Shown in pieces: positions 17,118 to 26,037 of a stretch of 33,920 nt of DNA. Positions within the stretch are counted from its first letter, which is position 1. Each line of letters opens with the position of its first letter. Source of the stretch: Caldilineaceae bacterium bin5 (GTDB lineage: Bacteria; Chloroflexota; Anaerolineae; Caldilineales; Caldilineaceae); NCBI GenBank assembly GCA_002238445.1, contig MPML01000056.1, positions 1-33,920 of the forward strand, written 5' to 3'. The notes under the pieces were generated by a model. The model did no database searches, was not told the DNA's origin, and saw nothing but the letters and a program-made list of their open reading frames with translations. The position numbers and the translations under genes were made by a program.

Positions 17118-18173
17118 CTACCAACTGTCCGGATCGAGCCCCAGAAGTCGTCCTTCCTGGCAAATGTGTTCCCAGGTGGTCTCGTCGATTTCGATGCCAT
17201 CGCCCTCTTTGCGCTGTGCGCTGCGAAACTCCGGCTCTCCTGGCGCGAGAATCTCATCGAATCCGGGCGCGAGGCGGCTGGACTTGACGTGACGGAGGAG
17301 CGCCTCTACCTCTTCATAGTAGGTAGATAGCTCGGTAAAGTGTTCGATATTGTAAACTGTGAAGAGGACGCCGTTGCTCCTCATCGTCCGGGAACCGTCG
17401 GCACAGCCCTCGCCGCTTAGCGTGCCTCCCAGCAATTCTACCACAAGGCCCAGGGCATAGCCTTTGTGGGCTACGACACCCCCCATCGGCAGGATTGCTC
17501 CGGGCGGTTCGGCTCTGAAATCGTTTGGATCGGTCGTCGGGTTGCCGTTGGCGTCGATAAGCCAGCCCTCGGGCACATCCTTGCCCTGATTGATCGCGAC
17601 CCGCACCTTGCCTTCGGCCACGACTGAAGTCGTCATGTCCACCAGAATCGGATCGGTGTTGGGCCGGGGCGCCGAGAATGCAATCGGGTTGGTGCTGAGT
17701 CTGCCCTCCAGCCCGCCGAAGGGGGCAATCTGATAGCCAAGATTCCCGGCATTCACGAACGCCAGCGCGATCAAGTTCCCTTGCCGCGCCGCCATCAGTG
17801 GATACGCGCCAGCGCGGCCCACGTGGCTCGTGTTGCGTAATGTAACGGTGGCCAGACCGTTTCGGCGGGCCTTTTCAATTGCCAGATTCATGGCGAAAGT
17901 TGCGCCGACCTGGCCAAGCGCTCCGCCGGCGTCCACGACTGCGGTGCTGGGATAGTCGCGAACAATTGTGGGTTTCGCCCGCGGCTGAAATCGACCTTCG
18001 CGGATGGCTCGCGTGTACTCGTAGTAACGAATCGCGCCATGCGAATCGTGTCCGAAAAGATTCGACTCCACCAAGTGGTCGACCACGGCGTGGGCGTCCT
18101 CGACAGTGCAGCCCGAGGCTTCGAACAGTTGATAACCGACTTCGCGCAAAGTAGAAGGTTGGATATTGGGCAT
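17118..18173 (-). CDS. Malate/L-lactate/ureidoglycolate dehydrogenase family (Ldh_2)
   Basis: This 351-residue NAD(P)-dependent oxidoreductase belongs to the Ldh_2 family, whose fold differs from classical lactate and malate dehydrogenases. Family marks are the GHDSHGAIRYYEY segment near residue 41, with its conserved His and Ser, and NTSHVGRAGAYP near residue 113. Members oxidise L-2-hydroxyacids, or reduce 2-oxoacids or cyclic imines. An excellent AAAGGAGAATC precedes the ATG. It is the first gene of the corrinoid operon, 73 bases before the UroD-type gene. Its role with the methyl-transfer genes is unclear. It may oxidise the hydroxyacid left after demethylation of a methoxylated substrate. 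Confidence 0.88.
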   Translation of the reverse strand: MPNIQPSTLREVGYQLFEASGCTVEDAHAVVDHLVESNLFGHDSHGAIRYYEYTRAIREGRFQPRAKPTIVRDYPSTAVVDAGGALGQVGATFAMNLAIEKARRNGLATVTLRNTSHVGRAGAYPLMAARQGNLIALAFVNAGNLGYQIAPFGGLEGRLSTNPIAFSAPRPNTDPILVDMTTSVVAEGKVRVAINQGKDVPEGWLIDANGNPTTDPNDFRAEPPGAILPMGGVVAHKGYALGLVVELLGGTLSGEGCADGSRTMRSNGVLFTVYNIEHFTELSTYYEEVEALLRHVKSSRLAPGFDEILAPGEPEFRSAQRKEGDGIEIDETTWEHICQEGRLLGLDPDSW

Positions 18174-18244
18174 GATTCTCCTTTGATATGTTCAAAATAC
18201 TCTGTGTCGCTAAACTGTGCCCAATTGTTCCAACATGTGTTTCG

Positions 18245-18916
18245 TTAGAAGAAACTCAATTCACTTAGCGTCCGCTTCAAGTCCGATTGGAATCGTTGAT
18301 ATGCCGGTACTTGGGCCAAAAACTCAAGTTCGATTCTTCCAGCTAGAGGTTCGTACAATTGACTAATGCTCAGTTCCCGTCGCCGCCGCCTCGGGCGTGT
18401 ACTTACGGCAGTGCTAATGACTTCCTTCAAACTCGATTTCGGATCAGCAATTCCCTCGACCAAACGAGGACGGGGAGGTAGTCCCAACTCAGCTGGCAAA
18501 CCATTGAAGCCAATTGTTTCGATTAGTGCCTCTGGATCGGCCAACATCCAGGCTTCCGTCATTTGTACAGGGATCACAGGTACTACCTGTTCACAGACCT
18601 TCTCTCCTTTTTTTTTTGCATCGTGAATGAGCTGAAAGCCGGGTTCGATTCGGTCGGACCATGCGGATTCGCTTGTGCGAGAGTCAGCGTCTGCGTGAAT
18701 AAGAATTAGGTGGAAACCAAATGCAGAATGCGCGACACCCAAGATTCTGTCAGCTTGCTTGCCCCCAGATTCCTCAAAAATAATTGGATCCAGTACTTCT
18801 GTGGTTACCGGACAGTTCAGGTTGAGTACGCGCTCCGCTGTACGTTGTGCAACAATACGAATAAACTGATGGTCCGTCTTCCCCTCTGCCAAGAGTGCCA
18901 TTGCTAGTTGCTTCAT
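18245..18916 (-). CDS. DUF4276/TOPRIM-like partner protein
   Basis: This is a 223-residue protein of the DUF4276 type. It opens with LLAEGKTDHQF (8-18), where Glu11 and Asp15 match the TOPRIM glutamate region, and continues to LIHADADSR (72-80), the DxD metal pair Asp76/Asp78. The C-terminal half has the typical VPVIPVQMTEAWMLAD segment. Its ATG shares one base with the stop of the upstream ATPase gene (TAATG), so the two are coupled. It lies 71 bases upstream of the corrinoid operon in the same direction. The pairing with an ABC-type ATPase is a recurring arrangement in defence islands. Nuclease activity is inferred, not shown. Confidence 0.85.
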   Translation of the reverse strand: MKQLAMALLAEGKTDHQFIRIVAQRTAERVLNLNCPVTTEVLDPIIFEESGGKQADRILGVAHSAFGFHLILIHADADSRTSESAWSDRIEPGFQLIHDAKKKGEKVCEQVVPVIPVQMTEAWMLADPEALIETIGFNGLPAELGLPPRPRLVEGIADPKSSLKEVISTAVSTRPRRRRRELSISQLYEPLAGRIELEFLAQVPAYQRFQSDLKRTLSELSFF

Positions 18917-20337
18917 TACTTGAAACCTACACCCATCGGGCGCCCATTGGCATGTGCCACAGTCATCTCTAGTTCACGCCTTGCGTCCTCCAGGTCCGCG
19001 CACTCCAGATAGTCTCGTACTTCGCTTAGAGTATAGCTCTGCAATTCTTCAGGGATAAGTTGCGGCTGCAACGGATCCGGAACTACGGAGACTATTCTGG
19101 TCAACCTCTGCGGCGGGATGTCTTCGGCAGGTTCAACGCGGGTTGCCATATGAGCAAAAAGCACATAAGGAAGGATATCCGTGTTGCTGATGAATATCGG
19201 TGAATGTGTATTTGAGATTATCTGACGTAAGGGAAGTCCAGTCTGATCGGGATCCGAAAAATTCGTTGCCAAATCTTGCAGCAAGTTAGTCATACTTACT
19301 AAACGAGAGGGGTGCACGCCATTCTCTGGTTCCTCAAAGCAAAGAAGCCCCTCGTGGTCCGGGTCGTTTGTCAATGTAACAAGTGCTAGCAGTCGGAGCG
19401 TTCCATCGGAAAGTACACGGGAGGAGAATCGCCTGCCATCCACTGTATGCGCCCAGATTACGTAGCGTTCCAGCTTTCGATCTTCTTCTACCTCGATCTG
19501 TAGAATTCCAGGAACGCGGTTTGCCAAATCCCTCGAAATGTCGGCCACTAGGGTTGGATCAGTGCCACTCATTCGGGCAAGCGCGTTAGGTAGGAATCTA
19601 CCATCCGCTGCCATTATTGTAGTAGCAGTTAGTGGGCTCGGTTGGCGCAAAATTTCTGGATTGAGATGCAAAAAGCGCCATGTCCGCATCTCTTCGGCGA
19701 CTGCATATGCATGTGGAAATTCTGTGTTGTGGATCCCGCTGAGTACAGTCCGCTCTGCCTGCTCGCCCACTATGTTTCGACGACCACCTCTCCCATCTTG
19801 ATGCAGTGCAAGGGTGGGTTTGCCCAGTTCTTCATAGGTAGAGATAAAAGGAGAACGTCCACCTGTCACTGACGGAATCCAGGGTCCACCAGTCTTCAAA
19901 TTGTATGATTTCGTCCACCTGTCCCCTTTGCGCGGAATCGCGGTCAAAAATTCATGGTCAACATAGAGCCGATCGAGACCCAAGTCATCGCGCCTTCGGG
20001 CAATCTCGAGTTCGTAACGCATTCGGGGGTATGTCAGTTCCTGTTGTACTCCCCAGTCGTCCTGCACAAGACGATTTACTAGCAGTTCGACTGCCAAACG
20101 GATCCGGCTGGCTGTATGGCCATCTGCTCGGATAGTGAAGAGTTCACCCACCTCACCCCTCATAGCCTGAAACGCCGTCCTAAGATCGGAGTCAGCCAGA
20201 CGCGAGAGCAGTTGCAGAGCATCGAATAGGTTACTCTTGCCCACCCCGTTTGCGCCTACGATGACCTGCAAAGGCGACAGATCTAGCGCAAAGTCCTGGA
20301 AGGTCTTGAATCCATCGAGTTCGATTCGGGTAATCAT
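18916..20337 (-). CDS. AAA_21 ABC-type ATPase of a second two-gene module
   Basis: This 473-residue ATPase has Walker A GANGVGKS (28-35), a signature-like LSDGTLR (309-315), Walker B LLCFEEPENG (331-340) with Glu336 as likely catalytic residue, and H-loop His378 in SNTHSP. I prefer ATG 20337 over the in-frame GTG at 20349. The protein then begins MITRIELDGFKTF, which is typical of the family. It is unlike the ATPase at 2857 outside these motifs and is about 125 residues longer, so the two modules are not a recent duplication. The DUF4276 gene follows with a one-base overlap. A likely promoter lies 33-38 bases upstream of the start. Confidence 0.88.
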   Translation of the reverse strand: MITRIELDGFKTFQDFALDLSPLQVIVGANGVGKSNLFDALQLLSRLADSDLRTAFQAMRGEVGELFTIRADGHTASRIRLAVELLVNRLVQDDWGVQQELTYPRMRYELEIARRRDDLGLDRLYVDHEFLTAIPRKGDRWTKSYNLKTGGPWIPSVTGGRSPFISTYEELGKPTLALHQDGRGGRRNIVGEQAERTVLSGIHNTEFPHAYAVAEEMRTWRFLHLNPEILRQPSPLTATTIMAADGRFLPNALARMSGTDPTLVADISRDLANRVPGILQIEVEEDRKLERYVIWAHTVDGRRFSSRVLSDGTLRLLALVTLTNDPDHEGLLCFEEPENGVHPSRLVSMTNLLQDLATNFSDPDQTGLPLRQIISNTHSPIFISNTDILPYVLFAHMATRVEPAEDIPPQRLTRIVSVVPDPLQPQLIPEELQSYTLSEVRDYLECADLEDARRELEMTVAHANGRPMGVGFK

Positions 20338-20369
20338 GGCATCTCTCACACCAAGGGTTGGCGGTTCCT

Positions 20370-20378
20370 ATTGTACCA
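20370..20378 (-). promoter_or_regulatory. Extended -10 promoter for the ATPase/DUF4276 pair
   Basis: On the minus strand TGGTACAAT reads as an extended -10 element (TGn plus TACAAT, a five-of-six match). It would start transcription about 26 bases before the ATG at 20337. No good -35 is seen, as is common for extended -10 promoters. Confidence 0.4.
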
Positions 20379-21029
20379 CAGTTCTTGCTGATTCAGGCTG
20401 TTGAGAATGTCGAATGTGCGTGTCACGAAATAGGGGCTTCTGCACGACTCAATAGTTAAACAGTGTATCAGCAGAGGACAGTCAGCGTTCTCGCGTGCAG
20501 TCGAGGGCCCAACCGATCCTTTGGCATGTGCTTACATGCAAGTTGGACCGCGGGTAACAGTCGCTGGGCCGATTGCGCCAACTCAATATGGATGCTCCTC
20601 TTTTGCTCAGAACACATACGTTTAGAGGCGATTGGGGAGTGCTGTGAGGATGTTCAAGTCAAGAACTCTAATTCCATTTTCGTCATTGTCAGCTACTGCA
20701 GTTCCTGTCCGTATACTGTCAGCTTTCTGGTCCCTTAGATGTCAAACGGTCTGCGCCTACCACAAGTAAAATGTGACATATTCCCCCCAGTAATCTGCAG
20801 ACGAGATACCGAGACATGAAAGTACTCAAGCATAGGACATGTTCCCCCTACACATCTAAGTGAAAACACCTCACTTTCATTCCTCGAATCTGCCGCCGTT
20901 TGCATTTGCGGCGCATTCACCCAGGTGTACCTAGATTCCCCTAGTCTGAATTGCCTGTTGCCGAAGTCAATGTTGACTCAGTTGAAAAATCACACTGCTG
21001 CTCTCTCATAGAGGAAAGGAAAGGTTGCA
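20379..21029. other. Divergent intergenic region
   Basis: About 650 bases between the divergent ATPase and HEPN genes, apparently lower in GC than most of the window. No supportable gene is seen. A perfect inverted repeat GCATGT-GCTT-ACATGC lies at 20524-20539 and could be an operator or a small hairpin. GAGGAAAGGAAAGG just before 21030 is the ribosome binding site of the next gene. Confidence 0.45.
20524..20539. repeat. Short inverted repeat in divergent promoter region
   Basis: GCATGT and ACATGC are separated by four bases, and flanking TT/AA could extend the stem around one bulged G. Its position between divergent defence-like genes is compatible with a regulator site, but such repeats also occur by chance. 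Confidence 0.3.
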
Positions 21030-22232
21030 ATGCCTACCATTGACCGACCCAACAAGGATGCCCTAATCAAGGCAGTGGACATATTTCTAGACACAATGCG
21101 CCCTCTCTTCATTGAATGTCTTCACCTTGCACCGGGCGCTACTGTACAGGTTGTTCTGCAGCAATCTCTGAAGGGCAGCAGTGCAGACAGTCTTGACAGA
21201 AACCTGCGAAGAGGCACTGACTTGGAATCGACGATAGAGGTCAGTTTCTTTGAGGCGCTCGCAGAAAAATATTGGGAGGACATATTTTCAAAACGGTTCG
21301 GTGGCGACAAGAGAGTCCTTCGCAAATTCAGGAGAATCTCATGGGCTCGAAATAAGGCGTCTCATCCTCCACACCTGCGAGATTTGGACGAAGAGCTTAC
21401 TAGGGGAAGCCTCAACCACATTGCCTACGTGCTCAAGAAAATCAGAGCCTGGGAAGAGCATCAAGCCGTGGTGCGCCTAAATGAAACACTGGGAGGGTCT
21501 ACCTGGGCCTCTGCCGAGATTGATAGGGATGCAAGGAGGAAAGCAGAACAACGAGCTCAGGAGGCCGATGCAGCTCTCTCAGACGCGGAAGTAAGGGCAC
21601 GAATCGCCGAATCGGCCATAAGGCAGGCCCAGGAGCAGGCCCAGTCCTCTGAGATTGCCCGAATTAAATTTGAGGAACTGGCAATTGCGGCAGGTGCTGC
21701 CAAGCTTGAGGCTGAGGAGTTAGCTCAAGGAAGAGAACATGCTCGAAGAGAAGCCGAAAAGCAGGCAACCAGAGCCGAAGCAGCCCAGCTTGAAGCCGAA
21801 AGAATAGCCCAGGCCGCGGTTGCCGAACTGGGAAAATTGGAACGAAGAGCGAAGGAGACTCAAACACAATTGCATCTGGCAGAAAGCCGGAAACCGGAAT
21901 CCGCAGCCCCTTCGCCGGGTACCAAAGACGGCATTCGAAAAAACGGAAAAAGTCTTCCTTTTGCTCGTAAAACTACTAAGTACGAATATTGGCTCATTGG
22001 CGAAATAATGAGTGGGAATATCAGTCGTTCCAAGCTCAGTCAGTACGCAGGCGACACCCGAATTGACGGGCGCCTCGTGCACTACGTCCAAGCCGCATCT
22101 TCTGACATGAGCCCGGAAGCTTGGAACAATTACCTCGCAAGGCGACATGAGACGCTTATTCGCAGAAGCACAGTAGGGGCCAGACCACGGCAAGTGCTCC
22201 GAAATAATATCTGCCAAGTGGTGAGTCACTGA
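21030..22232 (+). CDS. Swt1-type HEPN domain/coiled-coil protein
   Basis: This 400-residue protein is of defence-island type. Residues 10-140 resemble the Swt1-HEPN domain, with the HEPN ribonuclease motif Arg107-Asn-Lys-Ala-Ser-His112 (Rx4H) after a helix containing EKYWEDIF. Residues 155-290 are Ala/Glu/Arg/Gln-rich heptad-like sequence and should form a long coiled coil. Residues 305-325 are a basic linker. The C-terminal region (about 318-375, KYEYWLIGEIMSG to the YLARRH segment) looks like a small separate domain I cannot name. HEPN domains often cleave RNA on activation. There is no signal peptide. The gene is transcribed away from the ATPase/DUF4276 pair, so it may be a third component or an independent gene. 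Confidence 0.75.
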   Translation: MPTIDRPNKDALIKAVDIFLDTMRPLFIECLHLAPGATVQVVLQQSLKGSSADSLDRNLRRGTDLESTIEVSFFEALAEKYWEDIFSKRFGGDKRVLRKFRRISWARNKASHPPHLRDLDEELTRGSLNHIAYVLKKIRAWEEHQAVVRLNETLGGSTWASAEIDRDARRKAEQRAQEADAALSDAEVRARIAESAIRQAQEQAQSSEIARIKFEELAIAAGAAKLEAEELAQGREHARREAEKQATRAEAAQLEAERIAQAAVAELGKLERRAKETQTQLHLAESRKPESAAPSPGTKDGIRKNGKSLPFARKTTKYEYWLIGEIMSGNISRSKLSQYAGDTRIDGRLVHYVQAASSDMSPEAWNNYLARRHETLIRRSTVGARPRQVLRNNICQVVSH

Positions 22233-22508
22233 CATTCCTCAGGCGTTTTGGCTCTGTGCAGTTTGCGTCCATTTGAGCCAGCACTTTGGAGAAACTCTGA
22301 GTGTCTTTGAGTGCGTGAATTTTCCCTTTTGCCGTAATGGGGGCCGAAAACCCGTTTCATTTCCTACGCTCCCAGGTTGTGTTCCCATTGGCAAGATTGT
22401 AGTAGAATCAGACAAATTGGAGAAGTTAGCAACCGAAACCTATGGTGCATAGTCCACATGCGGGATGTTGAAAACTCCCCACTGAAACAAAACGAGTCCG
22501 CACTAACC
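22233..22508. other. Intergenic region before the VWA operon
   Basis: About 275 bases without a confident gene. A TAGAAT hexamer at 22403-22408 could be a -10 element for the downstream operon, but no matching -35 is seen. In-frame ATGs at 22377 and 22458 could extend the next gene upstream, without good ribosome binding sites. Confidence 0.35.
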
Positions 22509-22856
22509 ATGAAAAACGCGAAATTCGCCGCGCCCCGCCATGGCCTGACCGGCGCCGTCTTTATGATCGGCCTCGCCATCCTCTTCGCCACCGACTGGAT
22601 TTGGCCCGGAATACTCGTCTTAGTCGGCGTCACCAGCCTCCTCGGGGCATACCTTGGACGCACAGAGCCCGATCCTGACGATATCCCTCTAAGAGTGGAG
22701 CGGCCGCTAGGCGGTGAATCCCCGCAAACAGTGCGCTATGAACCGCAGTGCGCATCGTGCGGCGCGGCGACACCGCCGGATCTTGTAGAAGGCGCCTCTA
22801 TCACGCAGACCGCGGTATGCGACTTCTGCGGCACCCCACTTGTTCAGGAACAATGA
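22509..22856 (+). CDS. Small membrane protein with C-terminal zinc ribbon
   Basis: This product of about 115 residues has two closely spaced membrane segments (about 11-28 and 31-48), with a Trp-Pro-Gly turn like the LiaI/LiaF-type (DUF5668) membrane region. An acidic linker follows, then a zinc ribbon: Cys-Ala-Ser-Cys and, about 25 residues later, Cys-Asp-Phe-Cys. The start is uncertain. ATG 22509 gives a compact protein, while ATG 22458 would add 17 residues. Its TGA overlaps the next ATG (ATGA at 22853), so it belongs to the downstream operon. The function is unknown. It could be a membrane scaffold or regulator for the solute-binding/VWA proteins. Confidence 0.7.
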   Translation: MKNAKFAAPRHGLTGAVFMIGLAILFATDWIWPGILVLVGVTSLLGAYLGRTEPDPDDIPLRVERPLGGESPQTVRYEPQCASCGAATPPDLVEGASITQTAVCDFCGTPLVQEQ

Positions 22857-24109
22857 ATCGCACGCGTGTCCTTTTTGTCGCGATCCTATCGGCAGCCGCT
22901 CTGCTGGTCGTCGCGATATTGGTGTGGCGCACGATCGGCGGGGAATCCGTCAACCCTGGCTTTGCTGCCGGGCCCCCGCAGGTAGTACGAATTCAGGTGA
23001 TCACAGCCCCGCCGGTGGAGCCGTGGGTCCGGGCCGCGGCGGAAGAGTTCATAGCGTTTGACCCCGGAACGGGAAGCGCGCCGGTTGAAGTCGAAGTAAT
23101 CGCCATGGACGGCCTGGACGCGCTGGGAAGATGGGAACGGAACGAGTTCGGCGCGCTGCCAGCAGACATTCTCCCACATGACCTACCCCCAGAAATCCGC
23201 GCTGCTCTGGACGCCTTCCCCACAGCCTGGATAGCCGAAAGCCGCTACCTCGTCGAAATGGCCAACACCTCCAACAGGGATCGACTGGGGCGGGACCTGT
23301 TTCTGAGCGACGGGCAATACCGCGTGCGCTCCGTGGCAGAAACGCTTCTCACCTGGGGCTTGTTTCGAAGCCGCGGCGTCGCCCTCCTCGAAAACCTCGG
23401 GCCAGTCTCATGGTCCACAGTGCACGAGGCGGCCGTCGCGCCGACAGGCTGGAAAGAACTGGGCGGCGATCCCGCCTGGGGCAACTTCAAATTGGCGCTT
23501 GCCGCGCCTGGCAAGACCGTGGCCGGCCTGGCTGCCATAATCACCGCCGCCGGCGAATATTACGATCGAAATGACCTATCTGTCGAAGACGTAACCGACC
23601 CGGAATTCCTTATCTGGCTGGATGAGGCAATGGGCGCGGCGAACATCTCGAGCTGGAACAGATCAAGCGCGGCCGAAAATGTGGCACTGTTCGGCTTCAC
23701 TGCAGGAGATGGCGGACAGTTCCTGGAAAGCGAGCTCCTGCGCAACATGGAAGGTATCCAGACCCGCTGGCAGGAGCCGATGATCGTCCACTATCCCGAA
23801 GTGACCGCCCGGTTCGACTTTCCATTCGCTATCTGGGTAGGCCCGGAAACGTCGGCAGTGCAGAAGAACGCCGCATTGGCGTTTCAGCGTTTTCTGCTCA
23901 GCGAAGCGCAACAGCGCAAGGCCCTTGCTTTCGGCCTGCGACCCATTGACCCCGGCCTGGCTGTAGACGCCTCCGACGACAGCCTCTTTGTGCGCTGGCA
24001 GAAGTTAGGTGTAAGAAGCGAAATCCAGCCTGCAATCACAATGCAACCTCCCAATCGAGACCTCCTGCCCAGTCTTTGGAGTTGGCAGGACACGAACGAA
24101 GCGCAATGA
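22853..24109 (+). CDS. Membrane-anchored solute-binding-like protein
   Basis: This 418-residue protein has an N-terminal membrane segment (about 6-26) and an exported domain that resembles bacterial type 1/type 11 extracellular solute-binding proteins. Evidence includes the strand VVRIQVITAPPVEPWVRAAA after the anchor, and the C-terminal AFQRFLLSEAQQRKALAFG helix, which is typical of periplasmic binding proteins. The start overlaps the zinc-ribbon gene stop (ATGA), and its own stop overlaps the next start in the same way (24106-24109). No permease is adjacent, so a sensing or scaffold role is as likely as transport. The ligand is unknown. Confidence 0.75.
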   Translation: MNRTRVLFVAILSAAALLVVAILVWRTIGGESVNPGFAAGPPQVVRIQVITAPPVEPWVRAAAEEFIAFDPGTGSAPVEVEVIAMDGLDALGRWERNEFGALPADILPHDLPPEIRAALDAFPTAWIAESRYLVEMANTSNRDRLGRDLFLSDGQYRVRSVAETLLTWGLFRSRGVALLENLGPVSWSTVHEAAVAPTGWKELGGDPAWGNFKLALAAPGKTVAGLAAIITAAGEYYDRNDLSVEDVTDPEFLIWLDEAMGAANISSWNRSSAAENVALFGFTAGDGGQFLESELLRNMEGIQTRWQEPMIVHYPEVTARFDFPFAIWVGPETSAVQKNAALAFQRFLLSEAQQRKALAFGLRPIDPGLAVDASDDSLFVRWQKLGVRSEIQPAITMQPPNRDLLPSLWSWQDTNEAQ

Positions 24110-25983
24110 GCCTACCGCAGGAAGAGACAAGTCGAGACCCTGCAGAGCCGTCTGAAACAGGACGCCGACGCCTTTTGCCCGGCCAGCACCTCGCCGCCCT
24201 GGCAATAGCAGCCTGCTTCCTGCTATGCGCCTGTGCCGTGACGACGGTGCGCGTGGGCGCTTGGATCTCTGACAACCTGAACGGCGGCAGCATTGCCGCG
24301 TCCACCGGTGACGTCGCCCCTTTAGCAGACTGGCCCGCCAATAGCGCCCAGTTGACAGTGGCCGTCTCGCAACCCATCGCGGGACCACTGCAAGAGCGGG
24401 CCGACAGTTTCAACGACCTGAAACTCCGTACAGTCGACGGCGAGTTGATGCGGGTCGAACTTGTGAGGCTGTCGCCCCTGGAAATGGTGCAGGAGTCGCT
24501 GCGGCAACCCGGCTTTCAGGCCGTCGCGCCCGACAGTTCGCTCTGGCTGGATTTGATCGAACGACGCTGGGCCGAACTCTTTCCAATCGCGCCAGGCAGC
24601 TTAGGGGCCAGCCGGGTCGGTCCGACAACGCGATTCGCTGTCAGCCCAATCGTCATAGCCGCCCATCCAGAAGCAGCCCGGATTCTTGGCTGGCCCCAGC
24701 AGGCTGTCGGCTGGACTGAAGTCCAGGCCCGCGCGATCGCCTCTTTCACTGAGTTCACATGGGGTCACCCCAGCGTAAACAGCGCCGCAGGTGTGCTGGC
24801 GATTTTGTCGGAGTTTTACACCGGCGCCGGTGTAACTCGCGGTTTGACCCAAGAGATCGCCGCGCGGCCCGAAGTCATTGATTACGTTCGCAGCGTGGAA
24901 ACCGCCGCGCATGTCCTCCCGGACGGCAATCAGTTGGGCGACGAAGGACGCCTGCTCCCCGCCGGGAATGCAGACAACGTCGTCCTGGATGCATTCGTCA
25001 CCCAAGAGCAGACCGTCATTGCCTGGAACCACTCCTCCGCCCGCAATCGCCCGCGATTGCTAGGCTTGGACAACGACGACCGGCGCCTGCCTGAGGGTGA
25101 ACTGGTCGCTATCTACCCGAAGGAAGGTACCCTTTGGGCTGACTATCCCCTGGCGCTGCTGGAATTGGACGGCCGCACCGGCCCTGCCCTGACCCGGAAC
25201 CAACGCCGCACCTACCGTGCATTCGCCAGTTTTCTGCTGGAGGAGGAGAGTCAGTTTGCCTTTCTGCAGGCCGGTTTCCGACCTGTCGACCTGTCCATCG
25301 ACCTGATGGCCGCGCCGAGCCCATTCGCCGGCAGCAGTGCAGTGAACCCACTTCTCCCACAGACCCTTTTGCCTCTGCCGCCTGCGCAGGTAATGGAAAT
25401 GGTGCTGGACATTTGGCGCTACACAAAGCGGCCTGCCAATATCGTCTTGATCGTGGACACCAGCGAGTCGATGGAAGGCACAAAACTTGCCAGTTCGAAA
25501 GCCGCCCTGCACGGGTTCATCGACGAAATTCAGGGGGACCGCGACAGAGTCGGGCTGGTCGAGTTTGGCTCCGGGATCAAGCAGCACGGTCCTCTGCAAC
25601 AGCTGGATGCAAACGGCCGCAACTACCTGTCACAGCTGATCGAAAACATGCAGGCGAGCGGCTACACCGACCTGATTGATGCCGTATGGGCAGCACATAG
25701 TGATCTGCAGAATGTGGGCGACACCGAAGCCATCAATGCCATCGTGGTGATGACCGACGGCCGCGATAACGACAGCGACTCCCGTTTGCAAGACTTGCAG
25801 CAGGCAGTGCAACAGGCCCAGTTGCCGGTGGCAATCCACACGATCGCATTCGGCCGCGATGCAGACGCATCACTATTGCGAAACCTTGCTCGCATCGGCG
25901 GAGGCAGGTTCCATCGCGCCGATGAGACCAACCTGGAAGAGCTGTATCGCCACATTTCAACCTACTTTCAGCCAACGCATTAG
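24106..25983 (+). CDS. Solute-binding-like/von Willebrand A fusion protein
   Basis: This 625-residue exported protein has a basic stretch RRR (20-22) and a hydrophobic segment (about 28-46) that contains LCAC43, a possible lipobox. A large solute-binding-like region (about 80-430) follows, with a C-terminal FASFLLEEESQFAFLQAGFRP segment that parallels its upstream neighbour. The final 180 residues are a von Willebrand A domain with a complete metal-ion-dependent adhesion site: Asp451, Ser453 and Ser455 (DTSES), Thr521 and Asp551 (MTDGRD). VWA domains bind partner proteins through Mg2+. The ATGA overlap with the upstream gene and the paralogous binding regions suggest the two products form one surface complex. 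The function is unknown. Confidence 0.85.
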   Translation: MSLPQEETSRDPAEPSETGRRRLLPGQHLAALAIAACFLLCACAVTTVRVGAWISDNLNGGSIAASTGDVAPLADWPANSAQLTVAVSQPIAGPLQERADSFNDLKLRTVDGELMRVELVRLSPLEMVQESLRQPGFQAVAPDSSLWLDLIERRWAELFPIAPGSLGASRVGPTTRFAVSPIVIAAHPEAARILGWPQQAVGWTEVQARAIASFTEFTWGHPSVNSAAGVLAILSEFYTGAGVTRGLTQEIAARPEVIDYVRSVETAAHVLPDGNQLGDEGRLLPAGNADNVVLDAFVTQEQTVIAWNHSSARNRPRLLGLDNDDRRLPEGELVAIYPKEGTLWADYPLALLELDGRTGPALTRNQRRTYRAFASFLLEEESQFAFLQAGFRPVDLSIDLMAAPSPFAGSSAVNPLLPQTLLPLPPAQVMEMVLDIWRYTKRPANIVLIVDTSESMEGTKLASSKAALHGFIDEIQGDRDRVGLVEFGSGIKQHGPLQQLDANGRNYLSQLIENMQASGYTDLIDAVWAAHSDLQNVGDTEAINAIVVMTDGRDNDSDSRLQDLQQAVQQAQLPVAIHTIAFGRDADASLLRNLARIGGGRFHRADETNLEELYRHISTYFQPTH

Positions 25984-26037
25984 AATGATTCACAGCCTCA
26001 TCCTGCGGGTCCAACGCAGGTTCCAGCATATTTATAT

